NCBI GenBank assembly: GCA_947359465.1 | Contig: OX375883.1 | Coordinates: 20,423,828-20,487,827 of the forward strand | From: Metellina segmentata | Taxonomy: Eukaryota; Arthropoda; Arachnida; Araneae; Tetragnathidae | Length of the DNA: 64,000 nucleotides | Direction of reading: 5' to 3' | Notes under the pieces: generated by a model | The model's input: only the letters and a program-made list of their open reading frames with translations | Told to the model about the DNA's origin: nothing | Database searches by the model: none | In this document: one piece after another, positions 41,961 through 54,304 of the stretch | How positions within the stretch are numbered: the first letter of the stretch is position 1 | Layout of the letters: each line of letters opens with the position of its first letter | Position numbers and translations under genes: made by a program

Positions 41961-42904
41961 TCTATGACAGAATTTTCATTTGCCAAAAATGCCTGGAAAT
42001 ACTCTTTGCGTGAATATTTAGGCTTGACGATAGCTGCACTAACTGTTAAGCTTGGCGTTTTTTTGGTACCCAGCTAACGGTTAAGTACTGTATTTTCTCA
42101 ATATTTGTTTCTAAATAGCGGTAAGAGTTGTTTTGCTGATTGTTTATTTCAAATTTTATTCTAAGTTCTCATATAGGTATGTTAAAATAAACAATGTGAT
42201 ATGTCGATTTGGTTTTCCCAAACCTCTGTTGAATAAAATTAGGGTAGTATTAATGATTTTGTGCTATTCTATTGATATACCTGTGGGGAGATAAGCCGTA
42301 AAAGGGAGGCGAGGTGTAGAGAGAATAGTATTGCTGAGGGCAAGGAGTGGGAAAGTAACTTGCTGGTGGTTCAGTGGGTTTCTCATTGTTAGTAGCTTGC
42401 AAGCTGTAGATGAATGACATAGGTTCAATTCATGTGACTCTACCCTGAGCGTATTAATTTTTTGTGTCAAAAGTTTCCTGTTTGTGTATACACACCTAAT
42501 TCTGTTTTTGCACAAACTTTTTTTATACTCAAATTCAAAAAAAAAATTTTATTCTCTATTTACTCCAGTCATTTTAAATTTATTTGCCGAAATTTTACGA
42601 TTTTTTTTTTATAGTTGTGGCATAGTAGTATCATCTGTTAAACTAAATGGGAATTCGTAGCAATTACAGGGGGTTAGCAAGCAGTGGTCACACCTGACCC
42701 CACGAAAAGAACTGTCACAGGCAGTGCCGTGCTGGCCATGCAGTGGCCAGTCAGTTATATTGCCCCCACATAGATTGCATAACATCTAGTGTATGCGTTT
42801 TGGAACGTATGTTTTCATTTACCAATGTATACATCTATGTATCTACAATGTTCTTATTGTATTTGGTAACTAACACGACTGTATTCCCAACATCATTACA
42901 ATGG

Positions 42905-43320
42905 CACACAACTGGAGAAAGATTCGGTGATCTATTATTTGAAGATATCCATGAATCAGTCGACAAAGCCGTAAGCAAAGATGAAATATTAGAAGAGGTT
43001 GGCTTTGAGACTCCTAATCCCACAGAATGTAGTGATAATGAACAATATGATATTGTTCTAAATACAGGTTTAATAAAAGAATGTCTGGAACTGACCTGAA
43101 AATTGGTTAATAATTTTGTCAAACCTGACCCTTATGAGAAATTTCAACGTGAACTGAAGTTCTTGGTAGCCTCTTACACATAATTAGATAATGGCCTAAC
43201 CAAAACACAAACACAACAATTTATTACTGAATTCGTTCGTAAAACTGGTGAAACATCCGCACTAGATGATACTCGTGCTCGTCCAAACAGAATTAGGTGT
43301 ACATTAAGTTGACACGAAAA
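42905..43320 (+). pseudogene. Acidic ORF relic of composite repeat, central copy
   Basis: The translation runs FEDIHESVDKAVSKDEILEE, then ETPNPTECSDNEQYDIVLNT, and after a stop KTQTQQFITEFVRKTGE. Compared with the right-arm copy it has two extra stops. Similar acidic, leucine-spaced C-termini are known in pogo/Tigger-like transposases, which is the best guess. Confidence 0.4.
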
Positions 43321-45115
43321 GGCGAGTTTGTGATCTCATTTGTATTGTACTGATGTGCACACTTTATATTTTCAGGTTCCTCGTCCTTCAGATTTTTAAC
43401 TAGCCCTCTTACTCGTATTTATGATTTTGTAATTCCCACTATCAAAATGTGTTTCTATGTGGTTTTGTTTTTATTTCTAGAAGCAGGTGTTTTTGTGATA
43501 GTAGTTATTGCAAATCAGTTATTACCAAAATGATAATTAATTTTTTAAATTACAAAATTTTTTTACAAAAATAACCAATTCCTCTATTAAATATAATAAT
43601 AAGTTTCAAGAATAAAAAAAATTAAGATTGGAAATACTTTAATTTGACCAATTTTACACTTAATGGTCATAAGTTAAGTTGTCATGCAAAAAGTTTTTTT
43701 TTTGAGTCTTGTACAATTAATTGTGTTTACAGAAAAATGAATTTTTGTCCTGTATGACTAAATTGATATTTAAAGTTCATTGTGTATTGAATTGAAAATA
43801 AAAGTTTTTATGTACCATTTGTTTCTTTGTTTTTCTTGTACAACATTAATTAAAAAATACCTTTTATAATGAATTGAAGTACATATATTCACTGTAACTG
43901 AAACACTTCTTTTTGTTTACCTTCATGTGTTTGTTTGCAAAAATATCTTGCAATGTCAGAATCAGTCTCAATAAATCATTCTGAATACATTAAATGTTGC
44001 TTACAATTTGTACTAAAAGATTTATATTTAGTTCTGATTTTCATAATTATTCAAGATTACCAATGATGCCTGGTACACGCAAGTATTTTTAAAATTGACA
44101 GTTGGGGTAACTTAGTAATTTTTTTTCTGGATTGAACTGTTTTGGAATGTAATTTAAATTGAATTTTAGAACTGAAATAATTATATTTATTTGTGGAATA
44201 TAATATAGACCAAGGACTGCATGCATAAAAACATTTAGAGCTTCGATGAAAATCCAAATTTTCCCCATATTGTGTTTGGAGAAAGCCTATTTGTGTGTAA
44301 TGTCAACAGAGATCCCTTGTTTTTCAATAACACTATATCATAAAGTAACAATGTTTTCATGGGAACTTTCTGTAAGAAGTCAGTCAGACTTTTTCATATC
44401 TTGCGGAGAAGTGTTTTGAAAATTTTTTTTACATATATTTATTTTGAAGGCACATGATGTAACCCAAAGTAATTTTACAATTTTATAGAAGTCTCCATCA
44501 TAGATAATGCATTTTGATTAAATATTTTGCTAAAATGTTCTGAAGCTTCACACTCACTATCCTAGGTCAGCTTCCTAAACAAATGACAATCAAACCCAGT
44601 AAAAGCTTTTGAGAAAAATGGTCTGAAAAAAATCATGTGGTCAAAAGACTAAATTTGCAGTGCTGGCAGTCATTTGACTGATATCAAATTAAATTAATAA
44701 TGTCATTCATTGAGTGCACAATCAAATTAGAAGTGTTTTATTTAAAAGTTATTCCAAAACAAAATGATGTCCTATGTAAACATCCTGCATAACAACTGAA
44801 GAAATTGTAAACCAATTGTTAGGTTGGTAAATATCTTTTAAGTCGTAAAATTTTCTGTAGCTATACAATCTGATTCTTGCAACTTTAGCATTATTGGCTT
44901 TAGTCAGATTTACATTCAAAGCTTATCTGGAACTATGAGTCAGCTAAACTTGTTCAAAGTAGATTTCTGTGAAACTTATAGTATAAAATGTGCTCATGCT
45001 ATCTCCATACATGTAACTCACTCAACGTCTGTCCTGATCAGGACATGAAAATTTTAGATAAAATAATTTTGAATAGCCCTTTTGAAAAATAAATTAAACC
45101 AGCATCATGCTAATA

Positions 45116-45705
45116 TAACAGGTGCTGTGGTGGGAAGAGCAACCAGAGGGTTGGGAGTTCGAATCTAACCAAAGACCGTCATGTAGAAGGGGGTTGGTGC
45201 GTGTTAAATCTGTTGTGTGGAAGTTTGGAGTGCCAACTTGGGTGTTGCCTCGTTATATGACCATGATTCAAAAATTATGTATCTTAATCTTTCCCTTTGG
45301 TGTTGATCCAGGACTGTCACAAATAGCTCATTGTGTTGCTCCAGTATAACGTTAATTAAAAAATGCCATCACCAATGCCTGTTGCTCCAGTGGGACGTTA
45401 ATTAAAAATACCATTAGATGTACCACATTTCATCAAAATCCTGGTTTTAGACTAATCAGTAGCATTTTGTAACTCGTTAAAGGTCTTGTGAATAAATTAT
45501 TGTACACTTAGTAGCTAAACGAATAATATTACTCAGATTAATATTGTCAGTTTATTATAAAACAAATATTACTTTTCTTCTGTTCATGATAAGAAAAATT
45601 ACATATATCTTGCCTCATAGCAGTGAAAAATTATATATTTAATCATTGGTTATGTATTTTTTGGCATACGAAACTGACATCTGATGAACTAAAAAACTAC
45701 AACTA
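45116..45705 (+). repeat. 590-bp tandem duplication, unit 1
   Basis: The unit starts with a second-subfamily SINE (45,116-45,365; ACAGGTGCTGTGGTGGGAAG, B box GGGAGTTCGAATC, tail GTGTTGCTCCAGTATAACGT). It continues with AT-rich DNA containing AAACAAATATTACTTTTCTT. Unit 2 starts at 45,708. Confidence 0.85.
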
Positions 45706-45707
45706 TA

Positions 45708-46250
45708 ACAGGTGCCACGGTTGGAAGAGCAATTGGAGGGTTGGGAGTTCGAATCCAGCCAAAGACCGTCGTGTAGCAAGGGGGCTGCTGCATATTAAAT
45801 ATGTTGTGTTCTTACATTGGTGTGGTGTGTAAGTTAGAAGTGCCAGCTTGGGTGTTGCCTCATTATTTAAAAATTATGTTGTCTTCATTTTTCCCTTTGG
45901 GGTTGATCCTGGACTGTTACGTTACAAATAGCCCATAATGTTGCTCCAGTTCAACGTTAATAAAAAATACCATCACCAATGCCTGTTGCTCCAGTGGGAG
46001 AGAGAGAGATGTAAATTAAAAATACCATAAGATATACCACATTTCATTAAAACTTAAATTATTGAACACTTAGTATTTAACTGAATAATATTAACATTTT
46101 TTTTACAAAACAAATATTACTTTTCTTCTGTTCATAAGAAAAATTACACCATAGCAGTGAAAAATGATAATTTTAATCATTAAATATGTACCTATTTTTT
46201 GGGATACAGAACTGGCACCCGATATAACTCCTAAAAAAACTGCACCTTTT
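45708..46250 (+). repeat. 590-bp tandem duplication, unit 2
   Basis: It repeats unit 1 in direct orientation: SINE (45,708-45,970; GGGAGTTCGAATCCAGCC), a second short tail TGCCTGTTGCTCCAGTGGGA, a small (GA)n run at about 46,000, and the same AT-rich DNA. It has substitutions and small deletions. Confidence 0.85.
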
Positions 46251-47675
46251 TGGTATATTTAATAAAATCTCAATTTGCTCATCTCTTGGCTAGCATAAGA
46301 TAAATAACTATTTTGTTTTTGTGAATACATTGAGACAATTGAAAACCAATACAGTTTTGGCACTAAAAGTTAAAGAGATGAATGGGTTCTAAACGAGCAC
46401 TAATATCATCAAGAATTGGGATGGGTATCCATTTGCATAGCTACAAAGCAATTCCTACTTACTAATTTTCATTCTACCCAAGTTATGATCAACTTTGATT
46501 TGATTTTCATGTACAAACACCATTAATTTGTGAATTTCATCATAGGATACATAGAACTGCTTTGTTAGAACCTATCCACTCAATACTTCTCTTTCCCTTG
46601 CTATAGAAAATCAACCATGATAATGCTAAAAAATTGTTCAGATCCTATTTACTTAGGCTGTTCCTCTGCTATATATAAACCTGAAAAATATTTATTTTTC
46701 AGTCATTTTTCCAAGCAATTAATATTTTTTTTTCCTAATACAATTCCTCTGTTTACTGAGTGAAATCATTTTCAGATGAGTTCTCAAAAGAATTTTGGAT
46801 TGAAATGTAATTGGGGAACACACACATTTTACATTCTACAACTGAGTTCCACAAATCTGACATGACACTTTCTCATGACATAATATAAATTGGTATGGTC
46901 AAGAATGCTTTTTTATCATGCTTAACACAGGAACTTCATTTAAATCATGCTTATGTATCAACAAAAAGAATAACTGCCCACAAAATCAAAACTAATCACT
47001 CAATACTCCCCAAATGAACAAACAATACTCCTTAATTTATGTCAAGTAATGCTTCCCCCAAATCAAAATGAATAAAATAAAACTCCTTAAACTTATCTGA
47101 TAGAAGTACAAGAAAGGTTAGTTGTAAAATACAATATAATCAACCCAATTAATTATCAGATTGTGAAATCAGCAAAAAATTAATTGAACTATTTTTTATT
47201 TATACAAGTTTCACGAAATTAGATCGAATTATGAATTGCCTCAACAGTATAAATTTGAACACAGTTAAATAATCAAACACAATGAGCGAAATTTTGTATG
47301 AAGATAAATATTACATTTAAGGATTTTAGTTTACAAACCATAGAATATATGACAGATCAAGAAATGCAACCGCAATGTTTTAAAATCAAGTTAACAACAA
47401 AATACATAAGAAATGACTTGTTAAATGTTGCAAAATTAGAAACCAAAGCTTGCTAAAATACTCGAATCAAGGTGATGAAAAATAAACTAAATGCCGAGAG
47501 ATTAGCCAGAGCAGGAATCCTAATGTAATTAAACTATTCGTAATGAAACAGCAGAAAAGACAATTTTAAACGTATCATACACCCAACTGAAACGATAAGA
47601 AAATATGTTGCTTTTATCACTCCTAGAAATGGAACGAACGTAACGCCGAAAAAATAATGGATTATGGAACCAAGA
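46251..47675. other. AT-rich stretch, no gene
   Basis: Nothing is supported here. The 77-codon minus frame at 47,534 has no family features. Confidence 0.4.
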
Positions 47676-47678
47676 TTT

Positions 47679-47844
47679 GACAGAGGAAGAATCCTTATGT
47701 TAAATTCACCCATGCCCAGATTTTCCCCATTTGTACGAATATCCTTCCCTAAAATATTTTTCCCCATCCGAAATCATAGCTAATGCGCATGCGCCAACCT
47801 CCGAAAATTCGTCTAAGTTTTAACATTAGGATTCTTCCTCTGTC
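47679..47844. repeat. Small inverted-repeat element with central NRF1-like site
   Basis: GACAGAGGAAGAATCCTTAT (47,679) and its near reverse complement (47,819-47,844) form 26-bp arms with one mismatch. Between them lies TGCGCATGCGC (47,784-47,794), the NRF1 consensus. A single arm with its flank (AAGCGGAT, then GACAGAGGAAGAATCCTAAT) recurs at 40,574-40,615. This could be a MITE or a bidirectional promoter fragment. Confidence 0.5.
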
Positions 47845-47879
47845 CATCCGCTTGTGGGAAGACTTTGTGCTGATGTCGA

Positions 47880-50340
47880 ATGTTTATTTTTAGGGTTTTT
47901 GATCATGTATATGTTTTGTAGAATTGGGCTAATGTGGACAATTTTTATAAATTTGTCAAAAAAGTATAATAAATATTATTTTTGAGGCATAAATTATTAT
48001 TATAATTTTTTTTACGATAATCGACTCATTTACTTTTAATTTGGTCGATATATCAAAGTATTTGGCAGATTAGTTTCGTAATAATCTTTTTTTTTTTTTT
48101 AAAGCTGTTTTTGTCCACACTAGTCCCATTGCATGGGGCTAGTGTGGACAAGTTAAAATAGTGTTTATACAGTGTAATACAACGCATTAAAGTGTGTAAA
48201 ACTATAATGGAATCTATTTTACGTAAACAGTATAATTCCTTATAAATGTTAATCTTAACAAAGCATGTTTCATTAATGTTAAGCGCAATGTATTTGTCAT
48301 TAGGAACTGCAATATATTACAGATGTACTTCAAAGACAAATCAACACAATAGAAAACTCTTTTTAAGTTGTATTTAGTGGGAAAATGATTATAAAAGGTA
48401 GAAATGGAATTATGCTTCTATTTTGCGATGTAGTTAGATTAACCACCATTAGTAGTTAGATTAGATACCATTTCTCAAAAATCAATTTAATTTAATACGA
48501 AAAAAAAACAAAAAAGTAAAAAATAGAATTATTTTTGAATGAATTTTTCACTAAAACAATCTTATTTGATAAATAGCATAAAATGTAATATTTAACTTAT
48601 GTTTTTTTATCATTGAAAGCTAAACGGGGCTTGTGTGTGTATGTCCTCAATAGACCCACATGTGTTTATTTAGGCCTACTTCTGGTTAATTTAAAACATC
48701 TAGAGCAAAAGGGAATATCAAAATAGCTATTGAATATGTTCATTTATAACATACTGTGGCTTTTTTGTTTTTAAATATTGAAATAAAATAGTCTAATTTA
48801 GTAATTAAAAAAGAAATCCGGAATTTACTTTTCCACCATGAAAACCTAGTTTTATAAATTGCTAATTAACTATCAAGTGTGTTGCCATGCTCGTGGAAGT
48901 TTATATCAGTGTTGCTATTCTGCAAAAACTTGCAGAGAGATTTTGACTGACAAATAGCAGAATCAAGGTATCACTACACCTTTGAAATGTCATTTTCGAC
49001 AAAAATATCGATTTTCTAAATTTGATAAAATATTAAAATATATAATCTTTTTTCCATAAAATACTGCTTGAATTGTGTTTCTATCTAATTTAGAACCAAA
49101 GTTATAGCGTTTTAAAAATTAGTCGAAACTGATTTTTTACACCGGAAGTACTTGTTAGTAGACGGAAGTCATCTTAAATGTTTGTTTGCATTTCTTATTT
49201 CTTCATAATCTTATTATAAAAGTGAAGAGTTTACTCAAGTAAGCCAAAATTACTTAATTTAAACATATTGCTAGATTTTTAATGTATCTTGCAGCGTATT
49301 ATTTTTTAATTTGGGATTCGAAACTGGCAATAAAATAGCTATTCATTGCGTTCTTTACTTGTGTGTTTCAGAAATTTTGAATTCACCTAGCGCTTATTTC
49401 AATACGTATTTCTTTTGAAAATGTTCACTTTATTCATTCAACTTTTACGCTGCGGCACTTAGATTTTTTTCAATCGTCTCACAGACCGGCTCTTTAGCCT
49501 GCATGTCCAACCCCCCTTACCTAATTACTTAGCTTAATTGACATACTTAATTGAGTGATAGAGCCTTGAGCGGCATTTACGACTGACGCTTTCCTTACAT
49601 AGTATTGTGCAGCGTACTGTTTGGCATGAGAGATATCACCGGAGCGACCTTCTGCCTTTCCCCCAAAGCGTTCACACCTCACGTTCAACAGGGTAGGGTA
49701 GCGAACAAAAGAAGGAACACTGTAGAAGTCAGTCGCTGACAGCTCACAAATGGTGATCGACGCCAGCTGTTACTTAAAATGGGGATAACATCCACAGTAT
49801 ACAGATCTATACCGTTCCGATATGTGTAAAGTATGTTTTAATGGTAACAATTGTCTATCTGCGGTAGCGCAAAGGTTAAAATGCCTTCCCGGTGAAACCC
49901 AGAATCCAAATGAATGTATGAATGGTGCGATATGGCAAAGAGTACCAAAAAATGAATTCGTTTGCCTAGAAACTTAAAAAATTGGCGAGAATGATACTCT
50001 GATTCAGTTTAATGTGGGCTTTAAAACCTGTTTATCAATTTTAAAAAACTAAAAGTTTCTAATCCTGCGTATTTTACCTTGAAAGGATATAGTTACTTGG
50101 ATCAGGCGAGAATTAAGGATGCGAAAAAAAATTCTACTCCCCAATTAAAAAAGCGTAAAAAGGCGCTGAAAGCACTTAGAAAGAAAAAAATATCGTTTTT
50201 GAATCTAAAGAGGGTAAAATATATAAATCTGGTGGATTTCAGTTTTTAAAATACATTTTTTAAAACAAATTTGATACACAAAGCTTATTTTTGGCATTTT
50301 CTCATAATAAGATTTTTAGTCGATTTTGTTTACGCAAAAC
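47880..50340. other. AT-rich stretch, no gene
   Basis: The only shared sequence found is the short repeat near 48,895-48,965 and GGCTAGTGTGGACAA near 48,137, both related to 18,951-19,032. Confidence 0.4.
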
Positions 50341-50371
50341 ATCATAAACACATTTTTATGTATGAAATGCT

Positions 50372-51575
50372 TTAAAATTTGGCATGATTACGTTTTAAAT
50401 GCTTATACAAATACAAAAACAAATATTGACGACCAGCTACAGGCTTATTTTCTGGCAACGTGTTCCAACTGTCTATTACCCAATTAAAGTAGTAGTTTTT
50501 CCTTAAATCCCGATGAAAATGTGTCTTATTCAATTTATACCCATTGCCCCTTGTTCTGTTATCCCTTTTGAAATTTAAGCCCTCTGTGTCCCCTTGTTTT
50601 ACAAACTTGAAAAGCTGAATCAAATCCCCCCCTCCTTCTTCTTCTTTCCAGTGTATACATGTTTAGCTTACTTAAACGTTCATTATAGTCGAAATTTGCT
50701 AGCCTCTTTATTATTTTTGTAGCTCTGTGCTGAACCCTTTCAATTAATTCTATGTCCTTTCTCATATATGGAGCCCAGAATTGTACAGCATATTCTAGAT
50801 GTGGTCTTACTAAACCCTTATATAACGGCAAGATTATATTCTTATCCCTTGAAGTTACAGTCTTTTTAATACACCCCAATAACCTATTAGCCTTTTTACC
50901 CGCAGCTGAAGATTGGTGACCCATTTTAAAATCCCTGTGAATTATCACCCCAAGATCCTTGACTGTTTCTCCCTCCTTTGCCTTTACTCCCTGCAGACAG
51001 TACTCGGCTCCACTGTTATTGTAACCCATATGCAGAACTTGACATTTCCCTACATTAAATGACATGCCCCATTTTATAGCACATTCGGATATCTTATCAA
51101 AATCCCCTAGTAAATTCTCTATCTGTAACTTGGTATCCACTGTCCCCCATATTTTTAAGTCATCTGCAAATATACTGATTCTATTCTTGATCCACTGGCC
51201 TATATCATCTATGAAAATTATAAATAAAAGTGGTCCCAAAACTGATCCCTGAGGCACCCCACTTATAACTTCTGTCCAGTGTGAATAATTTCCTTTTACC
51301 TGCACTCTCTGCTTTCTACCCAATAACCAATTCTTTATCCATATCAATGTTTTCCCATGAATCCCTAGCCTTTCCAATTAAAACAGTAACGCCTCATGAG
51401 ATACTTTATCAAAAGCCTTTTGAAAATCTATGTACATGATATCCACACTGCTCTTATTATCCAGCTCCTCAGTAATTTTTTCGTAGAACTTCAAAAGGTT
51501 TGTAGAGCAGGATCTGCCCTTCCTAAACCCATGCTGATTATTTGATAACAGTCCCCCCTCCTCCAAGTATAACAT
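50372..51575 (-). pseudogene. CR1-like reverse transcriptase
   Basis: From 51,575: GFRKGRSCSTNLLKF, then YIDFQKAFDKVSHEALL (motif A Asp) and a stop at about 51,378. Next SGVPQGSVLGPLLF (motif B) and FADD at residues 70-73 of the 272-codon frame 51,377-50,559 (catalytic motif kept), then KMGHQSSAAGKKANRLLGCI and RPHLEYAVQFW. A frameshift near 50,600 leads into RDLRKNYYFNWVIDSWNTLP (50,623-50,372), the usual CR1 C-terminal end. Catalytic residues are intact but the frame is interrupted twice in this part alone. Confidence 0.88.
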
Positions 51576-51727
51576 TATATGCTTTTTTAACAGAGATTCA
51601 AATATTTTGCAAATTACTGATGTTAGACTTACTGGCCTATAGTTGCCCGGTCACTTTGTATTCCCTTTTTGAAAATTGGAGTTATGTTGGCCAACTTCCA
51701 ATTAATTACTTCCCCCAATTCTTCCGC

Positions 51728-51918
51728 TCACGTTGGGTTGGCGTGGAAGTTTGGAGAGTGGGGTGCCAGCTCAGGTGTTGCTTCGTCATCTGACCGTGGT
51801 TCAAAATTACGAGGTGTTGTCCTCGGATCTTTCCCTTCAGGGACTGATCCCGGACCGTCGTCAATAGCCCGTTGTGTTGCTCTAGTACGACGTTAACTAA
51901 AATTACCTTACCTAATTA
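51728..51918 (+). repeat. 5'-truncated SINE with 14-bp target duplication
   Basis: CCCAATTCTTCCGC occurs exactly at 51,714-51,727 and 51,919-51,932, framing a 191-bp SINE body and tail that starts TCACGTTGGG and ends ATTACCTTACCTAATTA. The SINE lies inside the CR1-like RT in opposite orientation. A perfect duplication marks a recent event. Confidence 0.93.
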
Positions 51919-52038
51919 CCCAATTCTTCCGCGCATTCCACTAGTACTCTCGGATAAATATCGTCTGGCCCTGGTGCTTTAGATGGCATAATTCTTTTCA
52001 ACTGATGTACTATTTGTTCCCTGTTAAATTTGCATTCT

Positions 52039-52437
52039 TTAATTATACCCCCTGCAAAGGCTCCATCCTTGGGTTCCTTTTTTTAAATTGTAGTCACCAT
52101 TGAAAACCACCAGAAAAAAGTCATTTAACACGTTTGCCATTCCCACCTCGTCTTGAATTAATTCACCTCCCTTCCCCTCCAACGGGCCCAGTGTAGTACT
52201 AAATTTATTTTTACCACTTGCATATGCAAAAAATTCTTTTTGGTTTACATTTATTTCCCTTGCTAAATTTTCCTCCAAGGACACCTTTTGCTTCCGACTA
52301 ATAGTTTTAAACTCCTTTCTGGCTTTCTGATATGCCTCCTTGTCCCTGTGGTTACCAGTGCTTTTATATACCCTGTATGTTCTTTGTTTTAATTTTAAAG
52401 CTTTGTGTGTTTCCCCTGAAAACCACATAGGGAGCAA
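52039..52437 (-). pseudogene. CR1-like ORF2 linker region
   Basis: A 132-codon frame between endonuclease and RT, rich in Lys and Gln (ETHKALKLKQRTYRVYKSTG, EFKTISRKQKVSLEENLARE, KEFFAYASGKNKFSTTLGPL). This is the typical CR1 linker with a KxF.y..sk motif. It ends in a frameshift near 52,090. Confidence 0.8.
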
Positions 52438-52678
52438 TTTTCTAGATTTTCCTTTTTTCCTGAACGTTACATGTTTTTTTTAACACCCTGTCTAACTTAT
52501 TCTTGAATTCCTCCCATTGTTTATAATGATGCGGTGCTAACAATCCCCCTTTGAATGTTTCCTTTAACTCTTCCCTTATCCTATGAAAATTTACCTTTCT
52601 GAAATTTGGAATTATCCTACTATTGATTGTGTATGCTGACTGAAAATTTATACTTAATCTGATACTTCTATGATCACT

Positions 52679-53290
52679 TTATCCCAGTGGTTCACCTATA
52701 ACCAAATCCTGCACCCTATCCTCATCATTGCTAAAAATCAAATCCAATATTGCATTGTCCCTAGTATCCTCATACACCATCTGGTACAAAAAACAATCCT
52801 GTATCACTTCCAAAAATTCTGCCCCTTTCCCATTTGTAGCTAGATTGTTTGTCCAGTCAATATTTGGATAGTTATAGTCCCCCATTAAAATTAATTCTCC
52901 TTTTTGACATGCTTCGTTTATCAGATTGCACATGCCCTTTTCCTGCTCTTCACTACAAACAGGAGGTCTATATATATTACCCAGAATTAGTCTTTTGCCT
53001 TTGTCTGTAGTCTCAGTTTTATTATTTAACTTTATTTCCATACAGTTTAAGAATACTCTCACATAAAACAAAACCCCACCCCCTTTCCTATTCACTCTGT
53101 CCTCCCTAAACATTGTGAATCCACTCAATTCTAAAATTTGTGCATCTTCACTGCTTACCCAACTTTCAGTAATCCCAATGATATCTATATATTCTGCTTG
53201 TGCAATTCCCCTGAGCTCATCCATTTTATTTCGCACACTGCGAGCATACAATAAAATACTTTTAGCTAATTTTTCACCCTTATATTGCAC
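52679..53290 (-). pseudogene. CR1-like endonuclease
   Basis: The frame reads LLYARSVRNKMDELRGIAQA (the N of the first block in ..ARSVRNK), then IIGITESW (catalytic Glu), REDRVNRKGGGVLFYVR, and MGDYNYPNIDW (Asp/Asn pair), then LDLIFSNDED. The SDH block is lost at the end, where a stop follows GEPLG at 52,679. The role is target-site nicking for retrotransposition. Confidence 0.85.
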
Positions 53291-53677
53291 TTTCCCTTTG
53301 TATTGTTTGTCTCCTGCAATTTAGACCCTGTTAGTTTTCCTAAGCAATTACTGTGTACTGTCCACCCTCTATGTTCTTCCCATCCCTGCTTGTATTCTAG
53401 TTTTTTGACTCCAGAATATTCAAAACCCGCTTGCCAACCTCCCTATTACCTATCAGGCTTAAATGCAAATTGTACCTGCTTATCCAATCCCTTCTACACT
53501 CCTTCCAAACATATAAAAATTTTACCTCCTCCCTCTTACACAAATCCCTTAACAACCCTTTCATCTTATTGGCCCTTTGATTTAACCATCCATTACCTAA
53601 CCCATACCTAGTAATCCTAATACTGTTGCCTCTATCCCATGAGACTTAGTACCTCTTAAAAGTGTTTCCGCTTCCCT

Positions 53678-54184
53678 CTAAAACTCAACATTAGTGGTCC
53701 TCTCTACATCATTAGTTCCCACCCACACTACTGCCTTTTCCTCCCCTTTAACTACACCTGCCTCAACTGCATGTTTTACCCTGGCGCCTGGCAAGCAACA
53801 CCTTGCAGAATTGCGCTTTTTACGCCCTACCATGTCACCCAAAACCCTAACCATTGAATCACCAACCACAACCCCTTTAGTTACCTTATCAACCTCAGCC
53901 CTCTTATCTACATGTCCCAAGTCTACACATTGAACACCCTTTTCCACTCCCTCTGCAACCCTCACCTTCAAAGCCTCCAGCTGCTTCCTCAAATCACCCA
54001 CCTCTAAGCAACTCTTACATGTAAATTCAACCTTCTCTGACATTTTAACCCCACTCACACCATCCTTTCCCGCCTCAACCATATTCCCACACAAGTCACA
54101 TTCCACATAGAACTCCCCACTGGCTCCCTCTGTCCTCATCTCCTTGAACATTCTAACTAAACCAATGCTAATCCAAAGTAACAA
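53678..54184 (-). pseudogene. CR1-like ORF1 with zinc-knuckle and esterase-like motifs
   Basis: A 168-codon frame. CDLCGNMV and CKSCL form a PHD- or zinc-ribbon-like Cys set near residues 29-60. A coiled-coil-like stretch follows (LRKQLEALKVRVAEGVEKGV), then VVGDSMVRVLG (block I Ser of SGNH esterases), LPGARVKHAVEAG, and VVWVGTNDVER (the GxND block). ORF1 proteins of CR1/L2 LINEs are known to combine such a Cys domain with an esterase. The catalytic Asp-His end block is not in the frame; a stop follows NVEF. Further codons may continue in 53,677-53,340 out of frame. Confidence 0.75.
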
Positions 54185-54300
54185 TCAATGCACAGAAAAA
54201 GCACTAAACAAAATCAAACATACAGAAAAAGCATTAAGTCAAATACACAGAAAAAGCACTGCACTGAAACAAATATGCAGAAAAGCTGGAATTAAATATC
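54178..54300 (-). repeat. Short tandem repeats in CR1-like 5' UTR
   Basis: The unit ACAGAAAAAGCACT or a close variant occurs four times (near 54,190, 54,220, 54,249 and 54,280) at about 30-base spacing. Tandem 5' UTR repeats often act as LINE promoters; that role is inferred. Confidence 0.7.
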
Positions 54301-54304
54301 CTAT

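Larger units (their letters stand above)
41320..45430 (+). repeat. Composite repeat, central copy
   Basis: This copy has the same order as the arm copies but more divergence. It runs from a region shared with 18,540-18,900, through a Tc1-like 5' end and the GC-richer block (CCAGTGGCCAGTCAGTTATA region near 42,740), to the acidic ORF relic (42,905-43,320), AT-rich DNA and a complete SINE of the second subfamily. Compared with the arms it keeps about 740 extra bases (41,695-42,440), including Tc1 transposase sequence. Confidence 0.85.
50345..54300 (-). mobile_element. CR1-like LINE, nearly complete but broken, with SINE insertion
   Basis: On the minus strand from 54,300: a 5' UTR with short tandem repeats, ORF1 with esterase-like motifs, endonuclease, linker, reverse transcriptase and a short 3' end near 50,345. 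There is no RNase H. The domain order and the two-motif ORF1 fit the CR1/L2 group. Frames are broken at several places and a SINE sits at 51,728-51,918, so the copy is inactive. Confidence 0.88.
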
